From positions 225,641 through 289,640 of the forward strand of contig NW_019775891.1 of NCBI RefSeq assembly GCF_001039355.2: DNA of 64,000 bases, given 5' to 3'. This DNA is from Lingula anatina (taxonomy: Eukaryota > Brachiopoda > Lingulata > Lingulida > Lingulidae). Made by a program: the position numbers and the translations under genes. The notes below the pieces were generated by a model that saw only the letters and a list, made by a program, of their open reading frames with translations, had not been told where the DNA came from and ran no database searches. Within the stretch, counting starts at the first letter, position 1. Each line of letters starts with the position of its first letter. Shown here in pieces: positions 24,901 to 39,900 of this stretch.

Positions 24901-27900
24901 ACTTGTATTTATGCTGAATTCAGTAATATGTAAAAGTTTTGTTGTTTAAAATAGATGAGATGTTATATCACCAGTATTTGTTTGGTTCAGTGTTATGTGA
25001 AGGTTTTATTGTTTATAGTTGATTGGATGTTATATACAATACAATTATTAAATGGCACTCTCTAAATGCATATTATTTGTATTGTGTCCATCCATTATCT
25101 TGATGGACTAAAGAGGTGAAATTAGACACTCATTAAACTACATAAAAATTTATCCAAATATTGTGTGTTTATAAATTCTAATATAAATGAACATGTATCT
25201 TCTTCCTCAGGCCAATGCCCGTAAGGCCAAGCTTCTGGATTCTTACGACTACCAGCGTTTCCTGAGTGACTATCGTGACCTGACCTCCTGGATTAACAGC
25301 ATGCAGGCTCTGGTGTCCTCTGATGAGCTGGCCAAGGACGTCACGGGAGCCGAGGCTTTGCTGGAACGACACCAGGTAAGAGAAGGTCAAGGTTTGAGTG
25401 AATGTGTGGCTTTCCATTATATGGTGTCTAGTATTGCTTAGAAGGTAGTGCCCAGATACATAAAGAGTGATGCTATGGACTTGAGACTGAGCACAAGGGA
25501 AATGAGCTGGATTGGTCGTCATTTAACTGTGGTCTCTGAAGACTGATGGGTTTTGTGTATGTAAGGTTATAAGAAAGGAGCACAGTTTACACAAGTAGAA
25601 GGAATGTGCCTTCAGGCAGCTTGGGAAATGATGTGCAGACTTTTTATATAACATGCCATTTATTGGGGTTTTGTGTGGAAAAAATCGAGGAAGCGCAGCA
25701 AGGTTTCAAATATATATGCTATGCATCTATATAGATATATATTTCATCACCCTCTTTTTCAGGAAAAAATAAAAATTTGATTTTCTCTTACAATTGGTGG
25801 AAGTAATTTTGTCTTTTCTCCCTGTGGTGAAACGAAAATGCTATCAACATTTCAGAACCTTCACACTGACATTGCCAGTCGCTATGTCCCCTACCAAGTT
25901 TTAGAGAACGCGGAGGAGGAGGCAGAGGATGAGGTCAGCCATGATTCTAGGGCATGCTGGGAATGGAGTGATGTGCTGCTGAGATGTTATACATATCAAC
26001 TAGCCAGTTTATATATACAAATATTTATGTAGTTTTTTGTGCTTGCTCATGTAGCTGTATTTGCCATAAGAGGTTGCGCATTGTAAGACATTCTGAAACT
26101 GTCTTCCATGTATGACTGTGTCTGTCAGATCAATTTGGTCTTTAATTGTTGAAATGGCAATTTTGCAGTGAATTTAAACATCTACCAAAAAGTTGTTACT
26201 GATAAGACAAGTTGGAACTATTTCACTCTCTCTGTGGCGCCTACAGCATATAAGCATCCACTTGTAGATAGAGAAATCACATTGAGGACAATAAGGCATG
26301 TTCACTTTACAGACTGTCCCCAACATGTCCGCGGCAGGCCGCACAGTTCTTTGTCTCACCCTGTCTACACAGGGGAAGCTAATAACAGCATGTTTCTTAC
26401 AGCGTTGTAGGTCTGTTATGCTGGAATGTGACCTTGACCTTGTCTGGTAGGATGAACTCTAGGATGCTCCTTTGTATAACGTTGTTATTGTCTTTTTTTT
26501 CTCTCTGTCTCTCTCTCTATTTCTCTTTCTAATCGCATGGTTTGACTTTTTCCAGATCTGGGCGTTTGTAAAGCATTAGGTTACCTACTGAGTACATGTT
26601 GTTTTTGTATCATTTGATCAAGAAATGGTGGGATATTGGTGGCTACCTTTTATTTTTTTACTTTTGTATTTTGATCTTTGGTCGAAATATTACGAAAGAT
26701 GATTTGATGTAAACTACTTCAGCTCATTAGATAAAATTTTGACCTGGTTATTTTGAAAAAAAAAAATTGAATATTTCAATCCTTGCTGTTTAAATTAGCA
26801 GTTATTTTTGTGGGGTTGCCAGTAATATCCCTTCTGTGATCTGAATGATACTTCTTAGCATGACCATGAGACTGTTGATCATGCAGCTCTCTGACTGGTT
26901 TATAAAGCCAAAGTGTCTTATTTGTGACAGGTTTGACATTTCGTATAGTTTTCATTCCATGTTTTTTTTTTTTTTGCTGAGCTGTTTTTAAAATGAGGTA
27001 TGCATTTGTAAAATGTGCTGAAACTTCTTTTTGTGATGATAATGATTTAGCATTGATACTGTCTATGTTGGTATGAAACTGTTTATATTTTGCAAAAAAA
27101 TTGGATTGAGATGAGCACAACTGCATCTTGGTGAAGTTAAAATATTCTTAGAAACTGCCAAGTGATGTTAGAAAAGCATGATCAGCAGTTCAGTAAATGA
27201 GAGAGAAAGAGCTCTTATGTGGTAGAGAATACAGGTAGATGTAGCTGAAAATTGCACCACATATTCATATGACTTAAATTTTGATTTAACTCAAGTCAGT
27301 CTGTTGGATAGCTATTCAGCATGTTCATGTAGATTACGCATGATTTGTAGAATAGAATAGTGCATGATGAATTAATACCAAGTACATGGTTTTATTAAGG
27401 AAAAACCAAATTAAAACTTAATTGGCACTAGGTGAGATTAAGATTCGGTTACATGGTGTCTTTTGAAACTACATTGTACAGTTTTTCTTTGTAAAAAGTG
27501 TAGCAGTTCTTACTCTATTGAAGTAGATTTTGTAACAGCACTGATGTTCTGTTCTTTCTAAGTAAGATAGTCTGCACCATTCTCATTTTTCTTCTGTACT
27601 ATTTTTTCAAATAATGGGTCACTTTTTGCACTAATCATTCAAAAAACATAGGGTGTATGAGATGCATTGGATTTATTTTTTATTCCAGGAATTGTGACCC
27701 TTTCATGACTGATGACCTTCAGCAATGACCTTGGTGTCCTTGACCTTGATGTCAAGAGATCATGGGACAACTTCCTGTAAATGTTTTAGCATTTCAAAAC
27801 TTGCCAGGAAAACTTTTCAGTGATACCTTGTTAGATGAAGAACATTGTTAAGGCAAATATTTTCTGAAAAGGCTGTGCATATTTTGATATGCTTGTTCTG

Positions 27901-30900
27901 TATTTGCATTTCAGGAGCATCGCACTGAAATCGATGCACGTGCTGGCACCTTCCAGGCGTTTGAAGTGTTTGGCTACCAGCTCCTGCAGGCACATCACTT
28001 TGCCTCCGACGACGTCCAGGACAAACTCAATGAGCTGGCCAAAGCCAGGGAGAAACTGGAGAAGTAAGTGCTGGAAAAACCTGTGGCAAAAACTAGGGAG
28101 AGGAAAGATGTGGAAGTTTCCTTAAATTTGTATATATAGAAAAAAATGTTATGTATACGTACGTTATCATAATAAGTTATGTATATTTTGTGGAGAAGTC
28201 TGCATCTACTAGAATATGTTCCAAAAGAAAAATATCCACTCACTTTTTTTGTCCAGAGCATGGATTGCCAGACGCATGAAGCTAGACCAGTGTTTGGAGT
28301 TGCAGCTATTCCTGCGTGACTGTGAACAGGCTGAGAATTGGATGGCAGCTAGGGAAGCATTCTTAGGGGGAGACTCCACTGATGGTGCCCCAGACTCCGT
28401 GGAATCCTTGATCAAGAAGCATGAAGATTTTGACAGGGCTGTCAGTGCTCAGGTAATGAGGACCAGACCAATGCACTGACCACTAACTTTGTCACGTGAA
28501 ATGTTGCTTCTACACCCTCCTTTTACTGCTATATAATTTCACCCTCTTTTAATCTGTTGTAAAGAATTTTAGTTCTTTGCACTGTGCCTGTGTATTTTAT
28601 GAGTTTTTAATTTGTTCTTCTTATACTTATTCTAAACTTTGTAATACAACTGGCATAAATCACCCTTTCTCTTGCTCACATGTTTGATATGCTACTAGAA
28701 TCACCACAGTTATGTTCTTCCCACTTTCTGACGGTTAATTTTAACAATCTTCACCTTTGTTATATTGTGCATTGTCCTACTGGTAGAGTTGGTATTGATT
28801 TGCAAGATAAAACAGTTTCAGCTTCAGGACCTTCAGTTTATTCAGATGGTGGTAAGTGGTTATCCAGTTCAGCTTTTCTGAACAGAGACCTCAGTCCTGC
28901 TGCGTAGATAAAAGAATATTCCAGTGCATGACAGTACATTTGCTGCAGTTTTATGAAAGCAGAGCATTTCTACTGATTTTTAATAAAATTGTCTCCTTTT
29001 GCAACTCTCAGGTCAAATTTTCAGCTTGCAGTAAATTGATGTTGTTGTGGCTGCATGTCTTTTTTCATTTTGAGTGATTAACTTGTTTTAATTACTAAAT
29101 TTGCCCATTAAAGCAGTTTATTGTCTGATGCTCAGTTGCTGTCATTGACTGCTGACCTGAAATTGGAGTCGCCATTTCTGTGCCATATTGACAAAAATAA
29201 AATGGCACTTCTCAGTATAAGGAAAGGGCAGATTATCTTGTTGTCAGATCGCCATGGCATTAAGATACCTTGTTGTCAAATCACCATGGGAGCAGGGTGT
29301 CCTGTAGCCAGACATGTCTTTAGACATTTGATGTATTCAAACTGCATGTGTGTGGCATCCGAGTCCATCATGGTCATAACTAAATTTGAAGCAAAAGTTT
29401 GGGATTGATGAATTTTTTTCTCAATGACTAAAGAAATATTTAGCATATATGAGAAGCATAATTAAGCTTGGGTTTTGTAAGTAATGATGTCATATTTTTT
29501 TATCCTTTTAAAAATTCAATTCTGTAAAATTAGAGGACTCACAATATCCTTTACTCTTTGGAACATAGTATCTTTCGCAGTTAACATACATCAAGAAGTG
29601 CTCACTGTGTAGATTTATATTGTGAATTAAGAAACAGGATCTTCAGACCTTTACATTGGATATTCACTTTACTGTTGAATATACCTTATCTATGGGTTCC
29701 AGATAGTGTGTTTCATGGAGTTCACATGTGTCGTCTGCTACATTTCAGGAGGAGAAGATTGCCAGTCTGGAGCAGTTTTCAGAGCAGCTGGTGAATGCTG
29801 ACCACTATGATAAAGACTCCATTGAAGAGAAGAAGGCAGAAGTACTGGACAGGTGATGAGAAGATGGATTTGAAATTTAAAACAAAGCAAATTCGTCATT
29901 TGAAAAAATGAAATGATTAAGCCTGTGTTAAAAGATAACTCAGTGACTAAGTAAAGGTCCACTATACAAATTGAACTCTGTCACAAAGAATATTTGAAGT
30001 TGCTGTGGGATGCTTTAGGATACACTTTCATCATACAAAAATGTCTCCTTACTTTTTAGATGGGCCAACTTGAAGAGTGCTCTGATTGAGAATCGTTCCA
30101 AGTTGGGCGAGGCACAAACCCTGCAGCAGTTCTGTCGTGATGCTGATGAGATGGAGGTCTGGATCACAGAAAAGGTGGCGCTAGCATCAGATGAGTCGTA
30201 CAAGGACCCAGCTAATGTACAGGCCAAGCACCAAAAACACCAGGCCTTTGAGGCTGAGTTGGCAGCTAACACTGATCGTCTGCAGGCTACAATTGCTGCT
30301 GGACAGAGTAAGTGACCACTTGATAAATGTGTACATGTTTTCCATTCTCATTTGATAGATTCTTTTTTCTTGACCAATACTTTGGTCCTTTTTTCCCATA
30401 TTTCTTCTGATTTAAATGAATTTGTTAGTTGTAAAGAGTTAGAAAATTAGGGTTGATCCCAGTGGAGAAACAATAAGCTGCTCAAGAATTTTTTTTTTTT
30501 TTTTTTCAAATAACTAATTTTTATTTTTGTGTAATTGAAATATTCTTTTTTTTTTTCTGTTCTATAATTCACATTAGTGATTGCTCTGTGTATGATATTG
30601 TAGAGTTGGTGGAAGAAGGCGGTAAGTGTCCAGTATTGCATTGACTGACCACTGGGACTGGTGGTCAGACTGCCTGCTTGGAGTGGTGTTCAGTTCTGCA
30701 TCTTGTACATTGCTGCATATGACAATGATTTGGTTCCAGTTAGTTCCAATACGACCTTCACTTGACCTTAATGACCTTCACATGACCCCAACATGGCCTC
30801 CATTTGATCTCCATATGACCTTCACTCATTCCCACCACAACCTTCATTAAAACCACTATGACCTTCACACCAGCCAACATTCACACTTGATCACCACTGT

Positions 30901-33900
30901 ACCTACATCACAAAATGATATGAGATTGAATTTATCTTATTCCAGAAATGTGCAACTCACAAGGCTGCCACAGAAACCCCTGCAACATTAATCTTAGAGA
31001 GAGCAGTAGTTGATAGTTGCATGATTGAGATCTGTGAATTTTGCAGTTAGATTTCAGGGTGTTAGAAATAGTTATTTGACAATTTCACTGCCTCTGTCTC
31101 CCGACACATCCAGCCTCTCTCTGTCTCTCCCTTTATTTCTTGTCAGAATCTGTGTATTTTAGAGTTTAAAGCTGGTTTCCAAGGATACTTTTATAAGAAC
31201 CCTCCTTTGAAGATATGTTGTGCATGTCTCTTGCAGCATTGTCTGTGGAAAGCTTTTTCTAACAGAAGACCTTTTATAAAAGCTGAATATGTGCCTTCTT
31301 TTAACCCAAGTGGGGAAAATTATTGAACAAGGTAAAAGCTGGGTCAAGGTTGCTCAATATATTTATATATGTCAAGGTCAAGGTTGATAATTGGTTTAAT
31401 ATCAGCCATGGCATGGTACACTGTGTGGACTGAATGGCAGCTGGGACTAACCTTGAATAATATGAACATGCTGTCAAATAAGGGCTGGGTTGCAAAGAGT
31501 GGCCTTAGTGCCTTACTTTGCATTTGGTTTCAGATTCAGAGAAAATTTCAGTGGACGATACAGGATTGCAGGATATAAAAAAGGGGAGCACTGATTCATT
31601 GTTTGGAATTGAATTAACCCATCTTCTAGTTGTCTATATACTAACTATTGACTATAGAAATTAGGGTTTTGTTAGTGCTTACTATTTATCTTGGGGATGA
31701 TTTAATGGAATGGTTGTGTGTGTTTCTCCCACGGAGCATAGCTAGGTTTGAGGAAGTGTATTAGTGTGCCTCCATATTATACCAAAGTTTGGTCATTACT
31801 GTGAATATTCCATGTTCTGATTCTACAGTAGTGATGTGTGTGTTACTGTATGCAAGAGTGGGGGAATTTCTTAGATCTGGGCACCATCCCCTTTATCATG
31901 TCTTTAAAGTGACAACTTAAATGATACTGGTTCAAGCATGCAGGTGACCAGACAGAACATAGATTGTACTACAGAACAGTGATGTCTGTGATATGAAACC
32001 CCTGGACTTCATGTAGTATGTAGACATGGTCCACTTTCAGGTTCACATTCCATGTAATTTATAGGGAGAGGTGGACAGGGTTGATCTTTTGAATATTGCA
32101 ATTTTAAAAGACTGGAAGCTATACATAATTTTAAACACAAAGCATTACACAGATAAATGTTTCTGAAATTTTCCAGTTCTCTATTTCATTTTCTGAGCCT
32201 ATGTTATATAGCTTTGGTTAATCAAAGATTCTATACCAATTGCATATAAGACTAATTCACCTCAAAATTACCAATTTAATTCAAATGGATGCTGCATAAA
32301 TTCACAAAACAGAGAAATAATTTGCAGAAATGACCACATATTTCAGCCAAACTAAATTATTGTCCATAGCCATGCATGTGAGTACAAACCCTGTTTTTGA
32401 CTGAGGAGAAGACCTATCAGTCACTGCATATGCTGCATGTAATAATCTGGGATTTTTTTCCCGCTTTTCCAGACCTGATAGACGAGGGGAAATGCCAAGG
32501 CCAGGAGGAGGCTGTGAGGAAGAGGATAGCTAACCTGGCTGAGCAGTGGGAATACCTGGTGGTGAAGACTACAGAGAAGAGTGTCAAGCTGAAGGAGGCC
32601 AGTAAACAGCAACAGTTCAACGCTGCTGTCAAGGATATTGAGTTTTGGCTGGGAGAGGTATGGACGGCCTGGAGAAGCTGAAAAATTAGAGCAATATTTT
32701 AGACTCGATCATTTCCTTTCCCCTTCGTTTTCTTTTGCTTTGAGAATTTATAATTTTAACATTTATATATATATAATATTATTCTGACAGGCAAAATTTG
32801 TCAGTGAACAGTATAGCTATAATCTCATACACTAGAAATAATGATTGTATATAATGAATATTGCTCTCAGTAGTTGTAAATGCAGATAATTTTTTACACA
32901 AAAAATTCTAGCTGATTTGTAGCCAGTTTTTATGTTATGTTCCAGGTAGAGCAATTGCTGCAGTCACAGGAATATGGCAAGGATTTGGCCTCTGTGCAAA
33001 ACCTGCTGAAGAAACACCAGCTCCTGGATGCTGATATTACTGCACACGATGTAAGTACACAGACCTAGAGCCAGCAGTTTTATCCTCTTAGTTGACACAA
33101 CCTAGGAGACAACATATAACCTAGCTAAAAATTGATTCAGTTTTGAACTTTTTTTACCAAAGGTTTTTTTTTTTTTTTTAATGACTTGGACCATTTTGCT
33201 TATGACCTTTTGCATTGTCATATAATTTTTTAGTTCTGCTGTCTCTTTTATTGTAACCACAAAATTAAGAAATTTTGACTTCCTTGGTCTACAAACATAT
33301 TTATCACAGTCTTGCCGTAAAATAAATATAATCCCTGGCACATGTATATGCTCCTTATACTTCAAATGTGCACAAAGTTATCAAATTTTCCTTCCTCCTC
33401 CCCCCAGGACCGTATCAAGGACATGAACAACCAGGCTGACCAGTTTATAGAGGGCGGTGGCTGGGACCCTGAGTCCATCAGAGAGAAGAAGAACTCTATC
33501 AATGAGAGATATGAGAAGTAAGTTAAGACAGTGGTGTGTCCAGTGTATTGTAAGCAGTGAAGGTGTACCTAATATTGCTAGTGCACACATCTTAACTTTG
33601 TGGACTGATTTGTTTTTAACTTTTGTTATATGTTAGAGAACAGATTACTGATATGGAATAAACATACATACATACATATGGCAGGAAGTCTTCTGTGATG
33701 GCAATATAGGAATTGAGTCTGTGTTGTTTTGATTAAAAGATAGTGTGTCAAAGCCTAAGTTACTGTCTTAGGCCCCTTTCCTACCAGCCTCTTAAGTTGT
33801 ACCCATGCAAGTGTATTGTAAAATATCATCTTGGTCAAAGGAATTATTTACACTGATTGATAAATTTCCAGGATAAAGGAGCTGTCCAAGGACCGCCGCA

Positions 33901-36900
33901 CCAAGCTGGAGGAGGCCAACACCCTTCACCAGTTCTTCAGAGATATTGATGATGAGGAAGCTTGGATCAAGTATGTACACTGTCTTCAATGTGTTTACAA
34001 CAAAGTAATTTAGACCACTTCTAAGGAATGAAAATATTGACTGCAGCAATGAAAGAAGAAGCCACAGATGTGGAGTTAATTTACTTTTTCTTAACGATTT
34101 TGTCTGTGCACAGTGTTTTTCATGTTCAAGACTGAAGCAGTGTTATGCTCAAACTGAAAATTAATATGAACTTATTATTGCAAATAATGATATGTAATCT
34201 TAATTTCCTAGAGAGAAGAAGTTATTGGTGGGATCTGATGACTATGGTCGTGACTTGACTGGTGTTCAGAACTTGAGAAAGAAACACAAGAGACTGGAGG
34301 CCGAACTTGCCAGTCATGAACCAGCTATACAGGTAAGTTGATATGTATGCTGATAGTATTCCCACATTTTAACCCAATCACACATGTAATGATGAAGTTA
34401 CAAAAAACATCCTTAGCCCCACCTGAAAGTCACATCCCTTGCTATGTTGTAATCCTACATTGCCGCATTGTAGGCAATTTTTATAAGGTTTTTTTAATCA
34501 CTGTAACATATATATAGTATCAATAGGCTGTTATCTCATCCAATATTCAAACAGAATATTAAAACATTCCTGTAACTCTTTCCTCTTAACAGTATGAGAG
34601 CATAGGGTATGTTTAGATTCAATATCATCCATTCTTACCTGACCCCCATTGTATTGCAGGCTGTCCAGGAGACAGCAGAGAAACTGATGACAGAGACCCA
34701 GATAGGCAGTGAGGAGATTGCCAACAGACTGCAGCAACTCAATGAGAACTGGGAGGAACTGAAGCAGATGGCATCTAACAGGTCAGTGCTGCCTCATGGT
34801 CCTGTGTGGTGGGATATATTAGATATACTACAGTTGTACAGGGAAAATCTTATTTGTTTTAGGCTCAAGTACAGTTAAGGGATATAATTGATTAGAACCC
34901 TTGCATTGTGAAAAAAATTGATAAATGTTCATCTCAGGTTTTCATAATCACTTTGTGTAGACTAATATTATTTTCAAAATTATTGATGAATGAATTTTTA
35001 ACACTATGAAACTTGGGAGTCAGAATGATTATTGAAGCATTTCAATGCTGACTTGTAAGAGAGACGTCATATAAAAAACCATTCATTCACTGAATGAAAT
35101 CAAACTCTACATTATCTCCAGGGGCCAGAAGCTGGAAGAGTCCCTGGCCTACCAGCAGTTCAGTGCTAACATTGAGGAGGAAGAGGCCTGGATTAATGAG
35201 AAGCAGCACCTGCTGTCTGGGGAGGACTACGGGGACACCCTGGCTGCTGTACAGGGGCTGCTGAAGAAACATGACGCCTTTGAGACTGACCTCAGAGTTC
35301 ACCAGGACCGCTGTACTGAGATTAAGACCAACGGAGATAAGCTGATTGATGAGGTAAGGATATGTCTGAAGGAAGAATTGCTCTCTTGGATGAAAAAAAA
35401 TGGCTGTCATTTTGTATTTTGTTCTGCTTACACAAATATTTTCACAAGTAATCTTGCTGGTTTTAAAGCATGTCAAGTCTGTATGTTTTGCTTACATGAT
35501 TTTTTTTTAAATTCAAAGACATCTGTCATTCTAGCTACAAGGACAGTTCATTTGTTATTTGCTAAGTCATGCTTTATGAATAATCTCAATGTCCATAACA
35601 ATCAATGTACATTATGAACAACAGCTTTCACGTGGAGGATGAGCAATTTAGTTTATATAAAATATTTAAGTATATACCCACTCTGATATTTTCCAGGGCA
35701 ATCACAATGCAGATCACATTGCCTCACGCTGCCAGGCCCTGATGAACAAGATGGAGGACCTGGGAGAGTCTGCCAAACACCGCAAGGCCAAGCTTATTGA
35801 TAACTCTGCCTTCCTTCAGTTTATCTGGAAGACCGATGTGGTGGAGAGCTGGATTGGTGAGTGATGTCTTTGTGTGTGTATGTGTGTGGTAGTGTGTGTA
35901 GCTCAAGTATTGTCTGTGTGTATGCATGTGTGTAGTGTGAGTAGAATATATGTGTGTAGGACTTAGAAATATACTAAAGTTTTGCTGTTATATGAAGAAA
36001 GTAGATGTCACAAGCAATTGAGCTCACTGGTTCTATATAGCATGTACATTGCATTTATTTATTTATGAGAATTTTAAAATCATTTCTTCTTAGAGGTGTA
36101 ATTTGTTGACATTTCTAAAACCTCAAGTTTGATAGCCATAATATAAAATGTCTCCACTAACTGACACCTTGTATTGCAGCTGACAAGGAGACACAGGTGA
36201 AGTCTGAAGATTACGGCCGCGACCTCTCCTCTGTCCAGACGCTCCTCACCAAGCAGGAAACTTTCGACGCTGGTCTCCAGGCTTTCGAGAAGGAAGGCAT
36301 CCAGACCATTACTGCTCTGAAGGACCAGCTGGTGGCTGCTAACCATGCCCAGACCCCTGCCATTCAGAAGAGATATGACTATGTCATTCAGAGGTACGAG
36401 ATGTGTATAACCTACTGATATTGCTGGTCTGAGACAGTAAAAACTGTCAGGTGCACAGATATTGTTTTGTATCCATTTTCTTCGGTTCACCTCTCTGAAG
36501 AAAGTGATGAGAGATTTATTAGTAATAAAATTTCAATATAATACTTCTGAACCTCATCTTTATTTCTTTGACAGAAGAATTTGTTCATATGATATTATTT
36601 TTATTATTATGTGCATTTGGAAAGATTTACAAAATATATAGAAAGGAAGAATTATATCAGAGAAAAAATGTTAAGATGACGTTTTGAATCGATCATTTGA
36701 CAAATGGTGCAAAGTGTCAGCTTGAATTGATAAACTTCTCATTTCCCCACCAGATGGCAGAAGCTCCTGGCAGACTCTGAGGCCCGCAAGCAGCGTCTCC
36801 TCCGCCTCCAGGAGCAGTACCGCCAGGTGGAGGACCTGTACCTCACCTTTGCCAAGAAAGCGTCTGCTTTCAACAGCTGGTTTGAGAACGCAGAGGAAGA

Positions 36901-39900
36901 CCTGACTGACCCAGTCCGCTGTAACTCTGTGGAGGAGATCAAGGTAGTATAGAGAGACCCAGCTGGTTTTACGTTTTGATCAAATTTATATGTGAAAGAT
37001 ACAGTGCTGTGGGGGAATGGTATTGTTTTCTGTTTTGCTTTAATCATCAGGATCAAAGGTAGTGTGATTCGAAGTTTACGTGATTTATTAGAAATAAGTC
37101 ATGATAAAATAAAGGAAGTATAGTAGTTATGAAATGATATTAAAGAAAACATTTGACACCCCTTTCCCCACCCCTTTCCAGGCCCTGCGTGAGGCTCATG
37201 ACCAGTTCAAGGCATCCCTCAGTGCTGCCCAGGCAGACTTCAACCAGCTGGCTGCCCTGGACAAGCAGATCAAGAGCTTCAATGTGGGCCCCAACCCGTA
37301 CACATGGTTTACTATGGAGAACCTGGATGACACCTGGAGGAACCTGCAGAAGATCATCAAGGTAATCGGCAAGATAGAACTGATTTAGTGTCTGTGTATG
37401 CGAGATCCCTGATCCTCTGCATGTTTTGTGCTATTTTGCTTATTTTTTTCTCAACAGTTAGACCTATCGTATAGTTTTTGAGATAAAGTAGATTTCATGA
37501 ACTGTATGAAAATTATTTGTATGATTCGTGCTTTAAAAACCTTCAGCAATATGCTACTTAAGGATGATTAGAGAAAATGCTTCCAACTACAAACAAAAAT
37601 GTTTCAAGCAAAGCAAGGCATTACAAATCTTTAACCTATGACCTATTTATTCTTGTTTTCTGATCTAGATATTTACTCAGTTTTTGTGTTTTCCAGGAGC
37701 GTGATGCAGAACTGGCTCGTGAACAACAACGCCAGGAAGAGAACGATGTGCTGAGGAAACAGTTTGCACAGGCGGCCAACGCCTTCCACTCATGGCTGAC
37801 AGAGACAAGGTCAGTGGAGTATATTGATAACAGAGCCCTCTAGTGTCAGCTCAGTGTACCTTTGCTGGCATCAACATTTTGATTTGTTCCTAAATCTTGA
37901 GAAGTTTAGACCAAAAAAGATCTAAATTTTTAAACAGTTGATTCAGATTATGTTTTATTTCTTGAAAACTTATTTGAGTAATGGAAATGAGAATTTTGGG
38001 GGAAAACATTTACCAGTTGCCATGTTTCAATAATCTATATTAATTTTAGGGATGTCAAGATAAATGAACAGTCTGATATTTAATTGATGCAGATAATGAT
38101 GCATGCCTTAAATTATGTTTATTGTTTTGCCATATCCCATATCTTACTCCTCCCAACTATAAAACAAGATAAACTTGACTCTAGAAAATTCCTGCTAATA
38201 GCATGTGACATTGACAAGCTGTGCATGTTATATGAATGCAGTCAAGTACATATTCTGTGTATGCAGTTTTCATGTATTTATATGCCACAGAAAGAAGATA
38301 GAGTTATGCATGTAGCAAAGAAAAAACGTAGCCACTGAAATGGGGTTAAGGTCTTGACTTATATCAAGCTTTTGCATTCTCTGAACATGTATGTACATGT
38401 GTATGACTGTCATACTTAAGACTAAATGGTTTGAGTGTTTTGTTAGTGCAGAGTGATGAATCTCATTGTTGTAGCCGAGTGACAATAACAGTATGTTTGT
38501 TTTACATGATTCTACTGGTAATAGTGTTATACAACATCTTGGTATTTAATTCGAGGCATGCTGCTAAAACTTTAACATCCCAGCAATAATGAAGTATTAC
38601 TATAGTCAACAGTTGGTCAGTTGTCTGCATTGCTGACCACACCTCTACTGACCATATTTTAATTATCCACCCTTGCTTGACCCTTAGAGGCTGAAATGGG
38701 CAGGAAGGGAAGGGGGGTAGAAATGGTAGCACTTAAGACCCGTTTTCTGAGTATTGCCTGTACTTGAATTTATTAAGCTTCAGTGTCACTCTACAGGCTG
38801 ATTTTAGTGCATTGAATTTTATTAGTGAACTATGAGTTAAATAGAATAACACTACCTTTCTCTAAACCCAGCATCTATTAACCCCTTGTTTGGATGGTGT
38901 ATTCTAGAAAACAGGGTAGTCTTCAGGTCTTTGAAGCATGGTTAATGTCATGTTTGTTAGAGAAACAAAACAAGCAGCAGCATCAGTAGCATTAGGATTC
39001 CCTGCATTATTAGTAGGCTAAATCCTTGTTTGGTTTTTAAGCTAATTGTCCCCAGGCTGGTTAGTTAGTATCTGGCTATTTTGCTCCCTGCTTCAGCATG
39101 GTAGTTAAAGTTTAGCAGAAGGATTAGCCCTGTTTGTAGGCATATGTTGAGTCTGATGAGCTTTTACCATTGCCTCTCATGATGCATTTGTTGCAATGGA
39201 AATTAACGAGTTATAGGATATTTTTGAAATTTCACAAGTGTATTTTTAATTGAAATTGAGAGAAAATTTTGAAGAATTTGAAATTTTATTTAAGTTGTTT
39301 CAAACAAGATTTATTTATCTATTTATTTGCTTTTGTTAATAAGCCTTCGTTTTATCACTTGTTAAATGTTTTTTAATACATGTCAACTTCTTGTTCCCTC
39401 CATCATCGATGTTGTTACCTGCATTGCTGATGACCAGGATGTGGCTTCTAGACCCGTAAATATCTCTTGGTTCTTAGCATGCCAGTATAAGATTTAAATG
39501 CAGTTGAAGTTTATATTGTGTTTTATGTGGTATTAAAAGAAAAGCATATTTTTCTGCCAGGGTTTTATATTTTTATGTTCTGAAATAGCAGACTTAATAT
39601 TTACGTAGCACACTATGGGTGTGGGTTTGCTTGAAAATTTAGTACAAGGGAAAGGCATATAGCTAATGCTATGGGTATGATTGTTATCTGTGTGGAAGAA
39701 GGGATGGAGATCAAAGCTTTTGAAGTAATGTAAGGCCCCCAGTTGACTTGCTTTGTTTTAAAAAACAAATGCTCAGTGATGGGGTTAGTTATGTCTCCGT
39801 AAAATGCACAAGCAGTGTATGAAATGTACTAGATGTGAGGGCTGTTGTGTGAGATGATGAATACAAAAAACCTTGGTTTAATGAACCACAGAAACTTACA

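Noticed and set aside
26776-27126. 116-codon minus-strand open frame inside spectrin intron 24
   Set aside because: Low-complexity, no family motif, no splice context; it looks like a chance frame.
28792-28856. Possible extra spectrin exon ending at a GTAAGT donor (28854) after [11 protein letters not shown]-like codons
   Set aside because: The frame that reads well does not match the phase-0 neighbours. The 63-nt version that fits the phase has a weak acceptor (GTAGAG) and an unlikely peptide.
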